This document shows positions 1 to 5,262 of a stretch of DNA of 6,978 bases, in pieces. A program made the translations under genes and the position numbers. A model generated the notes under the pieces. It was not told the origin of the DNA, ran no database searches, and was given only the letters and a program-made list of their open reading frames with translations. Origin of the DNA: Rubritepida sp. Its GTDB lineage: Bacteria; Pseudomonadota; Alphaproteobacteria; Acetobacterales; Acetobacteraceae. The stretch covers positions 1 to 6,978 of the forward strand of contig JACMRO010000207.1 of the NCBI GenBank assembly GCA_014376425.1, given 5' to 3'. Every line of letters starts with the position of its first letter. The first letter of the stretch is position 1.

Positions 1-1
1 C

Positions 2-337
2 CTGGCCGGAGCCGCCATCCCTACCCGCTTCCCCTTCCCCGTCCACCTGACCGGCGGCTATGCCCGCCTGGCCGGCAATTCCACCGATGGCGAGGTCGAC
101 CGCATCCTGGCGACGCGGCCGCGCTTCATCGTCGTCGATCGCGGCTGGTGGGGGACCATGCGCCCGGCGGCAGCCACCGCCATCGCCGCCGCGCTGGAAC
201 GAGGCTATGAGCTGGCCGGGTTGTTCTACGAAGAACGCAACGCCATTGAATTGTGGCGCGTGCGCGCTCCACCCGGGGCGCCATCCGGGGTGCCACCCGG
301 AACGCCTCCGGGGAGCTGCCAGGGGGCCGCATGCTGA
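2..337 (+). CDS. C-terminal fragment of a protein, possibly a membrane glycosyltransferase (GT39/ArnT-like)
   Basis: An open frame runs in from the left edge and ends at TGA 335-337, leaving 111 residues of a longer protein. Visible features are a short beta-rich segment (RFIVVDRGWW), an alanine-rich helix (AATAIAAALERGYEL) and a final strand (AIELWRV). A run of P-P-G or P-S-G tetrapeptides and a last few residues GAAC follow. A small soluble domain at the C-terminus, with an 'FIVVD' strand followed by an 'ELW(R)' ending, resembles the tail of polytopic GT39/ArnT-like sugar transferases. That is recall of a pattern, not a match I can verify, and the membrane part is outside the window. The stop overlaps the start of the next gene (ATGCTGA), so the two are probably one operon and translationally coupled. 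I am sure it is coding; its function is uncertain. Confidence 0.6.
   Translation: MAGAAIPTRFPFPVHLTGGYARLAGNSTDGEVDRILATRPRFIVVDRGWWGTMRPAAATAIAAALERGYELAGLFYEERNAIELWRVRAPPGAPSGVPPGTPPGSCQGAAC
269..316 (+). repeat. 12-bp coding tandem repeat, four degenerate copies (P-P/S-G-X)
   Basis: Four consecutive 12-nt units, starting at 269, 281, 293 and 305, encode PPGA, PSGV, PPGT and PPGS. Each unit follows CCN-YCN-GGN-NNN. The repeat sits at the very end of the upstream gene, 15 nt before the start codon of the DUF218 gene. Copies differ at several bases, so this is an old or selected repeat rather than a fresh expansion. Confidence 0.75.
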
Positions 338-1131
338 ACGACATCCTCTTCGTCGCTTCCAAACTTCTGTGGCAGCTGCTGCGGCCGAACACGCTGGCGC
401 TGGCGCTGGCGGTGCTCGGCGCATTCGCGTTGTGGCGCGGCCGGCGTTGGGGCCGCTGGCCGGCCTTGCTAGGCCTGGGCTGGTTCGTCGCCATCGCCGC
501 CACGCCCCTGGCCACCTGGATGACCTGGCCACTGGAGAACCGCTTCTCCCGCCCCGAAGTGGCGCCGGCGCAGGTGGACGGGATCATCATCCTGGGCGGC
601 GCCGTGGACCAGGATCTGACCACCGCCCGCGGCATCCCCGCGCTCAACGGCGCGGCCGAGCGGATGACCGAGGCGGTCGCGCTGTCCCGCCGCTACCCCG
701 CCGCGCGCATCGTCTTCACCGGCGGCACCGCCAACGCGTTGCGGCACCGGATGACCGAGGCCGATGTCGCCCGCCTGCTGTTCGAGCAGCTGGGGTTGAC
801 CGGCGATCGCGTCATCTATGAAGACGCCGCCCGCAACACGGCGGAGAACGCCACCCTCTCCCGCGCGCTGGTCGGCCCCATGCCTGGCCAGACCTGGCTG
901 TTGGTCACCTCGGCCAGCCACATGCCGCGTTCGGTCGGCGTGTTCCGCGCCGCGGGCTGGCCGGTGGTCCCCTGGCCAGTGAACTACAGTACCGGGCTCA
1001 CCAGCCTGTCAGGCTACGACGAACCCTTCCCTGAAAGGCTGGGTATGGCGGAGTGGGCGTTGCGGGAATATCTGGGCCTTGTGGCGTACCGGGTGCTGGG
1101 CAGGACGAACGCGCTGTTCCCCGCGCCGTAG
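331..1131 (+). CDS. YdcF/ElyC/SanA-type DUF218 envelope protein
   Basis: This 266-residue protein has two likely membrane helices near the N-terminus (about residues 20-36 and 44-62), then a DUF218 Rossmann-like domain (about 83-245). Family motifs are visible in order: IIILGG (85-90), FTGG (129-132), a charged ARNTAENA block (167-174) and LVTSASHMPR (191-200). E. coli relatives are ElyC (YcbC), SanA and YdcF. ElyC supports peptidoglycan and undecaprenyl-phosphate lipid-carrier metabolism, but the biochemical activity of most members is unknown. The two-helix N-terminus with a periplasmic domain is most like ElyC. I chose ATG 331 because AGGGGG lies 4 nt upstream and the start overlaps the preceding stop. 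The longer open frame from 253 would add a repeat-derived, non-conserved extension. The neighbouring putative glycosyltransferase fits an envelope-polymer role. Confidence 0.85.
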   Translation: MLNDILFVASKLLWQLLRPNTLALALAVLGAFALWRGRRWGRWPALLGLGWFVAIAATPLATWMTWPLENRFSRPEVAPAQVDGIIILGGAVDQDLTTARGIPALNGAAERMTEAVALSRRYPAARIVFTGGTANALRHRMTEADVARLLFEQLGLTGDRVIYEDAARNTAENATLSRALVGPMPGQTWLLVTSASHMPRSVGVFRAAGWPVVPWPVNYSTGLTSLSGYDEPFPERLGMAEWALREYLGLVAYRVLGRTNALFPAP

Positions 1132-1149
1132 CCCACCCCCACATTATTT

Positions 1150-1173
1150 CCGGGGCTGAACTCAGCTGCCCGG
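1150..1173. terminator. Hairpin between convergent genes, possible bidirectional terminator
   Basis: CCGGG (1150-1154) pairs with CCCGG (1169-1173), and GCTG (1155-1158) with CAGC (1163-1166). The loop is AACT and there is a two-base TG bulge. It lies between the ends of the DUF218 gene (1131) and radC (1201), where both transcripts need to stop. Neither side has a real U-tract, so intrinsic termination is only inferred from position and stem strength. Confidence 0.4.
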
Positions 1174-1200
1174 CTCCAAAGCCGTCCCGGCCATGGCCCG

Positions 1201-1950
1201 CTATAGCAGCCCCTGCTGCCGGAACGACATGCAGCCGCCCTGACCCACGATGACGTGGTCGTGCAGCACGATGCCCAGCGCCGCCGCCGCCTGCTTCACC
1301 TCGGCCGTCATCTCGATGTCGGCGCGGCTGGGCGTGGGGTCGCCGCTGGGGTGGTTATGGGCCAGGATGAGGGCGGTCGCGTGCAGCTCCAGCGCCCGCT
1401 TCACCACCTCACGCGGGTAGACCGGGGTGTGGTTCACCGTGCCGCGCGTCTGTACCTCATCGGCGATCAGGCGGTTCTTCGCATCGAGGAACAGGACCCG
1501 GAACTGCTCGATGGGTTCGCGCGCCATCACCACGTTGAGATGCGCGGTCAGCCGCTCCCAGTTGTTCAGCAGGTCGGCCTTGCGGGCCTGGGTGACGGAC
1601 AGGCGCCCGGCCGCGCCCTGCACCAGTTTCAGGGCCGCCGCTGCCGCCTCGCCCATACCCTCCACCGTCTGCAGTTCGGCCATGGGCGCCGCGATGGTGG
1701 CCGCGAAGTCGCCGAAACGGTCGAGCAGCGCACGGGCGATGGGCTTGGTGTCGCGCCGCGGCAGGGCGAGGAACAGCAGCATTTCCAGCATTTCGTGGTC
1801 GAGCAGTGCTTCGGGGCCGGCGCGGGCGATCTTTTCCCGCATCCGGGCACGGTGGCCCAGATAGCCCGGCGGCGGCTCGTCGCCGCCGAAGAGCGGGCCG
1901 GGGGAAGCCTCCTCCCTGCCGCGCCGGCGCCCCTTCGTCATCCCGCTCAT
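1201..1950 (-). CDS. radC: RadC family JAB-domain protein
   Basis: This protein has an N-terminal helix-hairpin-helix-like region (TVEGMGEAAAAALK) followed by the RadC JAB/MPN domain. The hallmark metal site AHNHPSGDPTPSRAD is intact: two histidines, the serine and the terminal aspartate of the H-x-H-x(7)-S-x(2)-D pattern. This predicts a zinc-binding, metalloprotease-like fold. The historic assignment to DNA repair in E. coli has been withdrawn or disputed, so cellular function is unknown; links to recombination and competence exist in other bacteria. From ATG 1950 it has 249 residues, a normal length. A GTG at 1966-1968 would add six residues. I prefer ATG 1950 because it overlaps the stop of a short upstream ORF as ATGA, though neither start has a strong ribosome-binding site. 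In many alphaproteobacteria radC follows map; here it does not. Confidence 0.93.
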   Translation of the reverse strand: MSGMTKGRRRGREEASPGPLFGGDEPPPGYLGHRARMREKIARAGPEALLDHEMLEMLLFLALPRRDTKPIARALLDRFGDFAATIAAPMAELQTVEGMGEAAAAALKLVQGAAGRLSVTQARKADLLNNWERLTAHLNVVMAREPIEQFRVLFLDAKNRLIADEVQTRGTVNHTPVYPREVVKRALELHATALILAHNHPSGDPTPSRADIEMTAEVKQAAAALGIVLHDHVIVGQGGCMSFRQQGLL

Positions 1951-2057
1951 ACTGTTCTGAAGATGCACCGGCGCGCAGGCCTGCCCACGGGCGCGTCACC
2001 CACCAGGTGCGCCATGCCCTTGCCCACCGCCACGACAATAAAGTTACGGGATGGCAT
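1947..2057 (-). CDS. Possible 36-residue leader ORF upstream of radC
   Basis: A short frame starts at ATG 2055-2057 with AGGGG seven bases upstream. It encodes MPSRNFIVVAVGKG at its start, followed by about 22 more residues ending in CIFRTV. Its TGA forms an ATGA overlap with the preferred radC start, the arrangement expected for translational coupling. Third codon positions are mostly G or C, which fits coding but is weak evidence over 36 codons. I do not recognise the peptide, and no domain or membrane helix is convincing. It could equally be untranslated leader RNA between the hairpin at 2094-2116 and radC. Confidence 0.3.
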   Translation of the reverse strand: MPSRNFIVVAVGKGMAHLVGDAPVGRPARRCIFRTV

Positions 2058-2093
2058 GAGCGGACCCCTGCGTTCTCCGGGCCAGTGAAGCAG

Positions 2094-2116
2094 CCCCTGC
2101 CCCGCCGGGACAGGGG
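2094..2116 (-). terminator. Strong GC hairpin after trcR
   Basis: CCCCTG (2094-2099) pairs with CAGGGG (2111-2116). The stem continues with CCC (2101-2103) against GGG (2107-2109) after one C/A mismatch, closing on a GCC loop. It begins 12 nt past the trcR stop (2129-2131). On the minus strand no U-tract follows. On the plus strand GTTTT follows, but no plus-strand gene ends here. It most likely terminates or attenuates trcR transcription, or separates it from radC. Confidence 0.45.
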
Positions 2117-2128
2117 GTTTTGCTACTC

Positions 2129-2686
2129 TTAAACGTCTTCGGTAACCGGCAGCGGCAACGAGCCCGGCTTCTCGCCGATGGCGACCAGCGCCGCATTCAG
2201 CGCCTGTTGGGTGCACAGGCCCAGAATGACCGGGTCGCGCGCCTTGATGTTCGCGCTGTTCCAGTGGGTCCGCTCGCGCACCTTCTGGATGGTATCCTTG
2301 GTCGTGCCCAGCAGCTTGCCCACAGCGCTCTCAGGCAGCAGCGGATAGTTGCGCAGCAGGTAAGCGATACCGTCCGGCCGGTCGTTGCGTTTGGCCACGG
2401 GGGTGTACCGGGCGCCCTTGCCACGCATTTTGGGCAGTTCGATGCTGGGCTTGGCCATCACCAGCCGGGCCGAGGGTGCCGCCTCGCACCGCACGATCTC
2501 ATCCCGCGTCAGCTGCATGTTCGACACCGGGTCGTAGCCGATGATGCCCTGCGCCACCTCGCCATCGGCGATGGCCTGCACCTCGAGCGGGTGCATGCCG
2601 ACGAAATCCGCCACCTGGTCGAAGGTCAGCGAGGTCTTCTCGATCAGCCACACCGCGGTGGCCTTGGGCATCAGGGGCTGGGTCAT
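2129..2686 (-). CDS. trcR: Cell-cycle transcriptional regulator TrcR (DUF1013)
   Basis: I recognise this 185-residue protein as the alphaproteobacterial DUF1013 family, named TrcR. The opening MTQPLMPKATAVWLIEK is characteristic. A first helix-turn-helix-like segment lies at about 20-40 (TFDQVADFVGMHPLEVQAIA). The middle has GIIGYDPV and QLTRDEIVRCEA. A second helix-turn-helix-like segment at about 106-140 contains LLPESAVGKLLGTTKDTIQ. The family is a predicted DNA-binding regulator of cell-cycle genes; its targets cannot be read from this window. I chose ATG 2684-2686 over a longer frame starting at 2752 because the family N-terminus begins exactly there, although no good ribosome-binding site precedes it. 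It is divergent from the DUF1192 gene across about 180 nt that must hold both promoters, and a strong hairpin follows its stop. Confidence 0.85.
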   Translation of the reverse strand: MTQPLMPKATAVWLIEKTSLTFDQVADFVGMHPLEVQAIADGEVAQGIIGYDPVSNMQLTRDEIVRCEAAPSARLVMAKPSIELPKMRGKGARYTPVAKRNDRPDGIAYLLRNYPLLPESAVGKLLGTTKDTIQKVRERTHWNSANIKARDPVILGLCTQQALNAALVAIGEKPGSLPLPVTEDV

Positions 2687-2803
2687 CGGCGTTGGTTCAC
2701 AGTTGGCACCGGCGGTTCGCGACGTGGAGCGCGCGAAATCGCCGCGGCCCACACCGACGCACCAGGGCGCGAGGGGCGGAGTTTGTCTGCGGCGGAACCA
2801 GAG

Positions 2804-2832
2804 GTCCCACCAGCGTCGGGTTTCGCTATAAT
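2804..2832 (+). promoter_or_regulatory. Probable housekeeping promoter of the DUF1192 gene
   Basis: A perfect TATAAT lies at 2827-2832. With a 17-bp spacer, the -35 position (2804-2809) reads GTCCCA, a poor match to TTGACA. The predicted start of transcription is around 2839, giving a leader of about 27 nt that contains the ribosome-binding site. A perfect -10 is conspicuous in such GC-rich DNA. Confidence 0.5.
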
Positions 2833-2851
2833 CGCGCTTGAAGCCACGGTC

Positions 2852-2858
2852 AAAGGAG
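2852..2858 (+). promoter_or_regulatory. Ribosome-binding site of the DUF1192 gene
   Basis: AAAGGAG is followed by a 7-nt spacer to ATG 2866. It is a clear Shine-Dalgarno match that fixes the start of this very short gene. A second purine-rich GAGGAGGAG just after the start might suggest ATG 2881, but the better-spaced site and the length typical of the family favour 2866. Confidence 0.75.
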
Positions 2859-2865
2859 CAGACGC

Positions 2866-3057
2866 ATGAATGAGGAGGAGATGCCGCTCAAGCGGGACGC
2901 GGTGCTGGCGCCGCGCCATTACGACGGCTGGTCGGTGGGCGACTTCGCCGCCCATCTGGAGGCGTTGCGGGTCGAGATCGCCCGCGCCGAGGCGGCGCGG
3001 GCAGCGAAGCAGGCAAGCCTTTCGCCCGCCGCCGCCTTTTTCAGGCCACCAGCCTAA
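2866..3057 (+). CDS. DUF1192 domain small protein
   Basis: This 63-residue protein matches the small alphaproteobacterial DUF1192 pattern. It has an acidic start (MNEEE), a short linker, then the core 'SVGDFAAHLEALRVEIARAE' (about 23-42). An alanine and lysine-rich helical stretch (AARAAKQAS) and the typical end 'SPAAAFFRPPA' follow. The central part looks like a short amphipathic helix or coiled coil. No catalytic residues, signal peptide or membrane segment are seen, and no function is established for the family. It has its own promoter and ribosome-binding site. It ends nine bases from the stop of the convergent CHAP gene, so the two transcripts probably overlap at their 3' ends. Confidence 0.85.
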   Translation: MNEEEMPLKRDAVLAPRHYDGWSVGDFAAHLEALRVEIARAEAARAAKQASLSPAAAFFRPPA

Positions 3058-3066
3058 GCGCGCCGC

Positions 3067-3861
3067 TCAACGCCGGTGCGACCGGGCGGGCTGGTAGGAC
3101 GCGCGGTGCAGCAAGGCAGGCTGCCTCGCCACGGGGCGCGCGGCCACGCGCGGGGCCCGGTTGAAGCTGACCCGCGAATAGCCGCCGCTGGCGTAGCTGG
3201 CGTAGACCGCGCCGCTATCCTCGGATCGATTAAGGATGAAGCCGTGCGTCGGGTATTCCCGGCCGAACTGCTCATTGCTGTGGCCGACCTGTACCCGGAC
3301 CTGCGTCCAGTCATTGCCGGGCGACACGTCCATGACATCGACCCCCTGCATGACCGAACCGCGCCGGATGCCCGGGCCGCCCCAATTGGCGTGGTCGATC
3401 TCGATCAGCCTGGCGTTGATCACGCGGCTGACCACGGCGACATGGCCCGATCGCATACCGCCGGAGCTGGGGAAGGACAGGATCGCTCCCGGCTCCGGCC
3501 GGCTTGCGCGGGCGTAGCGGCCGGCGGCGTTGTACCACCAGTCGCGACCATTGCCGCTGATGGACATGCCGGTGACCGAACGCGCGTAGGGCACGCAGGA
3601 AATGCCGCCATCGAAACTGGAGCTGCCCGCGCCACCACGGCTGGCGCGCGACTGCCGCAGGGTGCCGCCGTGCCGTGCCGCCGGCATTGCCGAATACCCC
3701 CCCCGGATCGACACCTGCCGGATCGCTGTCTGCCGGGCCGCGGCGGGGCGCACGGCGGCGGGCCCCCGAACTTCAGACCGCGCCGCTTCGGCGGTGGCAA
3801 AGGGCACTGCGGAGAAAGCCAAGCCGAGCGTCAGGCCGAGCGCAATCACGTGATCTCGCAT
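3067..3861 (-). CDS. Secreted CHAP-domain protein (putative peptidoglycan amidase or endopeptidase)
   Basis: This 264-residue protein starts with a signal peptide (MRDHVIALGLTLGLAFSAVP, then FATAEA, probable cleavage near residue 26). A basic, Ala/Gly/Arg-rich linker to about 85 and a CHAP domain at about 86-190 follow. Visible catalytic features are Cys89 in GGISCVPYAR, His140 in SGHVAVV and the DHANW block (Asp156, Asn159). The pattern GNGRDWWYNAAGRYAR followed by RPEPGAILSF is typical of alphaproteobacterial CHAP proteins. CHAP enzymes cleave peptidoglycan amide or peptide bonds, so a periplasmic role in wall remodelling is expected; the substrate is unknown. The C-terminal 45 residues are Arg/Ser/Ala-rich and without recognisable domain. 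ATG 3859-3861 has AAAGGA seven bases upstream and begins the signal peptide, so it is preferred over an upstream start at 3939. The gene stands alone after a structured 5' region. Confidence 0.88.
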   Translation of the reverse strand: MRDHVIALGLTLGLAFSAVPFATAEAARSEVRGPAAVRPAAARQTAIRQVSIRGGYSAMPAARHGGTLRQSRASRGGAGSSSFDGGISCVPYARSVTGMSISGNGRDWWYNAAGRYARASRPEPGAILSFPSSGGMRSGHVAVVSRVINARLIEIDHANWGGPGIRRGSVMQGVDVMDVSPGNDWTQVRVQVGHSNEQFGREYPTHGFILNRSEDSGAVYASYASGGYSRVSFNRAPRVAARPVARQPALLHRASYQPARSHRR

Positions 3862-3882
3862 CAACAAATCCTTTGAAGCCCC

Positions 3883-3930
3883 GGGTGAAACTCCACCCAT
3901 CCCTGCGGCGTTGTCCCAACCCGCCGCAGG
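3883..3930 (-). promoter_or_regulatory. Two hairpins in the leader of the CHAP gene
   Basis: A perfect 9-bp inverted repeat, CCTGCGGCG (3902-3910) and CGCCGCAGG (3922-3930), can extend inward by TTG/CAA past a two-base bulge. A smaller GGGTG (3883-3887) and CACCC (3894-3898) stem lies between it and the ribosome-binding site. They occupy about 20 to 70 nt upstream of ATG 3861. They could be a leader RNA structure or, for the larger one, a protein-binding palindrome. I recognise no riboswitch class. Confidence 0.45.
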
Positions 3931-3989
3931 AGGCGGCAAGCAACTAAGGTGTTACAAGCCGTAATAGGTCGTGATTTGTCCGTCAGTGC

Positions 3990-3998
3990 TGTGGATAA
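3990..3998 (-). promoter_or_regulatory. Perfect DnaA-box consensus
   Basis: The minus strand reads TTATCCACA, identical to the strong E. coli R1/R4 box (TTATNCACA class). It lies about 130 nt upstream of the CHAP start codon on the same strand, in an AT-richer stretch. I found no second good match in the window, so it is a candidate regulatory site rather than an origin. A chance match is possible. Confidence 0.45.
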
Positions 3999-4047
3999 GT
4001 CTCAAGGTTCGGAATGATTTCCTTGCAACTGCCAGGGCCGTTTGTCA

Positions 4048-4089
4048 TGCCACACTGTGTCGGCAACGATGCCACAGCTGTTGTCGGCA
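4048..4089. repeat. Two tandem palindrome-like elements, 22 bp apart
   Basis: TGCCACACTGTGTCGGCA (4048-4065) and TGCCACAGCTGTTGTCGGCA (4070-4089) are the same sequence apart from two single-base insertions in the second. Each is bounded by TGCC...GGCA and centred on a small palindrome (ACACTGTGT or ACAGCTGT). Start-to-start spacing is 22 bp, about two helical turns. This is operator-like; the binding protein is unknown. Confidence 0.5.
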
Positions 4090-4292
4090 TTCTCCGCGGT
4101 CAAAACGAGTCGTTTGGCCCGGATCCGGCGCTGAAAGTCGCAGGCGCCGCTACCCACGGTTGGCCGTGAAACCAGTTCGCCAGTAAGTTCTGCCGTGAGG
4201 TGGAAGACCGGCCTTACCGCCACGCTGAATCGGCATGCGCGGCACTCGGGCGCAGGGCTGCCCGGCCGCCGAGCCGTCCTGGTCAAGAAAGC

Positions 4293-4311
4293 GCGCGCCG
4301 TTCTTGCGCGC
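4293..4311 (-). terminator. Probable intrinsic terminator of the DUF815 ATPase gene
   Basis: GCGCGC at 4306-4311 and at 4293-4298 can pair on the minus strand around a seven-base AAGAACG loop. The stem begins 11 nt after the stop codon at 4323-4325. It is followed by GC and then TTTCTT, a modest U-rich run. A further 10-bp palindrome, CCGGCGCCGG (4311-4320), adjoins it and could form an alternative structure. Confidence 0.5.
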
Positions 4312-4322
4312 CGGCGCCGGTG

Positions 4323-5168
4323 TCAGAGGCGCACGCCCAGCCGGCCCGCCAGGTCCTGAATGAACTGCCAGGCGACCCGCCCCGACCTGCCGCCCCGGGT
4401 TACGCTCCATTCCACTGCCGCGCGCTGCAGCGCCTCGGTCTCGATCGGCAGCTTCAAGGCCTGCGCATAGCCCTCGACCATGGCAAAGAAAGTATCCTGG
4501 TCGGTGTTGTGAAAGCCGATCCACAGCCCGAAACGGTCGGAAAGGGAGACCTTCTCCTCCACCGCCTCGGCAGGGTTGATGGCGGTGCTGCGCTCGTTCT
4601 CGATCATGTCGCGCGGCATCAGGTGGCGACGGTTAGAGGTGGCGTAGAACAGCACATTGGCCGGCCGGCCCTCAATCCCGCCATCCAGCACCGATTTAAG
4701 CGCCTTATAGTCGGCGTCCTCCTTTTCGAAGGACAGGTCATCGCAGAATACGAGGATGCGGCGCGGCTGGCTGCGCAGCACATTCAGCAGGTCCGGCAGG
4801 GTGCGGATGTCCTCGCGCTGGATTTCCAGCAGCACCAGGGCGCCTGGATGCGCGGCGTTGGCGGCCGCGTGCGCCGCCTTCACCAGCGATGACTTACCGG
4901 TGCCGCGCGCGCCCCACAGCATCGCGTTGTTGGCGGTGAAGCCCTGGGCGAAGCGCAGGGTGTTCTCCATCAGGATGGATTTCTGGCGCTCCACACCCTT
5001 CAGCAGCGCTAGCTCAACCCGCGCCACCACCGGCACGGGGTCGAGCCGCGCGGGCGGCCCGGGATGCCAGACGAAGGCATCCGCCCCGGTCAGGGCCAGG
5101 CGGGCGGTGGGGGGCGGGGCCAGGCGTTCCAGCGCTTCGGCGATGCGTAGCAGGGTGGCGTCATTCAT
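4323..5168 (-). CDS. DUF815 family AAA+ ATPase
   Basis: This 281-residue protein has an N-terminal helical part, then an AAA+ ATPase core. The core shows a Walker A at 86-94 (GARGTGKSS), a Walker B at about 138-144 (ILVFCDDLSF, with DD rather than DE) and a sensor-1-like ATSNRRHL (176-183). A likely arginine-finger region SLSDRFG (208-214) and a sensor-2-like GGRSGR (259-264) follow. Order and motifs match the DUF815 family (E. coli has none by that name). Its substrate and cellular role are not established. No signal peptide or membrane helix is seen, so it should be cytoplasmic. I chose ATG 5166-5168 (MNDATLLRIAEALERL); a TTG at 5204 would add 12 basic residues and overlap the yajC promoter. 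Pairing with divergent yajC is common in alphaproteobacteria, but no functional link is shown. Confidence 0.88.
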   Translation of the reverse strand: MNDATLLRIAEALERLAPPPTARLALTGADAFVWHPGPPARLDPVPVVARVELALLKGVERQKSILMENTLRFAQGFTANNAMLWGARGTGKSSLVKAAHAAANAAHPGALVLLEIQREDIRTLPDLLNVLRSQPRRILVFCDDLSFEKEDADYKALKSVLDGGIEGRPANVLFYATSNRRHLMPRDMIENERSTAINPAEAVEEKVSLSDRFGLWIGFHNTDQDTFFAMVEGYAQALKLPIETEALQRAAVEWSVTRGGRSGRVAWQFIQDLAGRLGVRL

Positions 5169-5205
5169 GCTCGGCGGTTTGGCGCGGAAGCGCCGGGCGT
5201 GCAAC

Positions 5206-5233
5206 TTGACGTGACGCGGCCCGCCGCTAGGTT
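5206..5233 (+). promoter_or_regulatory. Probable housekeeping promoter of yajC
   Basis: TTGACG (5206-5211) and TAGGTT (5228-5233) are separated by 16 bp, a good sigma-70-type match for GC-rich alphaproteobacterial DNA. Transcription would start near 5240 and leave a leader of about 23 nt containing GGAG (5254-5257), five bases before ATG 5263. The divergent DUF815 gene must have its promoter in the same short region. Confidence 0.6.
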
Positions 5234-5262
5234 CCGGCCGCGATCAACCTTTCGGAGCCATC

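Larger units (their letters stand above)
3862..4322. other. 461-nt gene-free interval with clustered regulatory-looking signals
   Basis: No convincing gene lies here. Open frames on either strand (for example 3971-4186 + and 4002-4286 -) give arginine- and cysteine-rich translations without recognisable features or ribosome-binding sites. About 3935-4060 is noticeably richer in A and T than the flanking genes. The interval holds the CHAP leader hairpins, a DnaA-box match, two tandem palindrome-like elements, both GANTC sites in the window and a terminator-like hairpin behind the DUF815 gene. The CHAP promoter must be here, but I see no clear -35/-10 pair. A small RNA cannot be excluded. Confidence 0.6.

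Noticed and set aside
60..821. 253-codon plus-strand frame across the first two genes
   Set aside because: It overlaps two better-supported genes in other frames and its translation is low-complexity Arg/Ala/His.
1255..2088. 277-codon plus-strand frame
   Set aside because: It is antisense to radC, whose JAB metal motif and full-length conservation are unmistakable. The plus-strand translation is rich in Arg, Gly, His and Gln without family features, a usual shadow in GC-rich DNA.
2120..2869. 249-codon plus-strand frame
   Set aside because: It is antisense to trcR and runs through the divergent promoter region up to the DUF1192 start. The translation has no recognisable domain.
3076..3876. 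266-codon plus-strand frame
   Set aside because: It is antisense to the CHAP gene, which has a signal peptide, ribosome-binding site and catalytic residues. The plus frame has none of these.
3976..4032. CtrA-type TTAA-N7-TTAA operator in the AT-richer interval
   Set aside because: I looked for paired TTAA half-sites because the neighbouring signals suggest cell-cycle control, and found none with the required spacing.
3862..4322. Chromosomal replication origin suggested by the DnaA box
   Set aside because: Only one good DnaA box is visible, there is no strongly AT-rich unwinding region, and no usual origin neighbours are present. A regulatory site is more likely.
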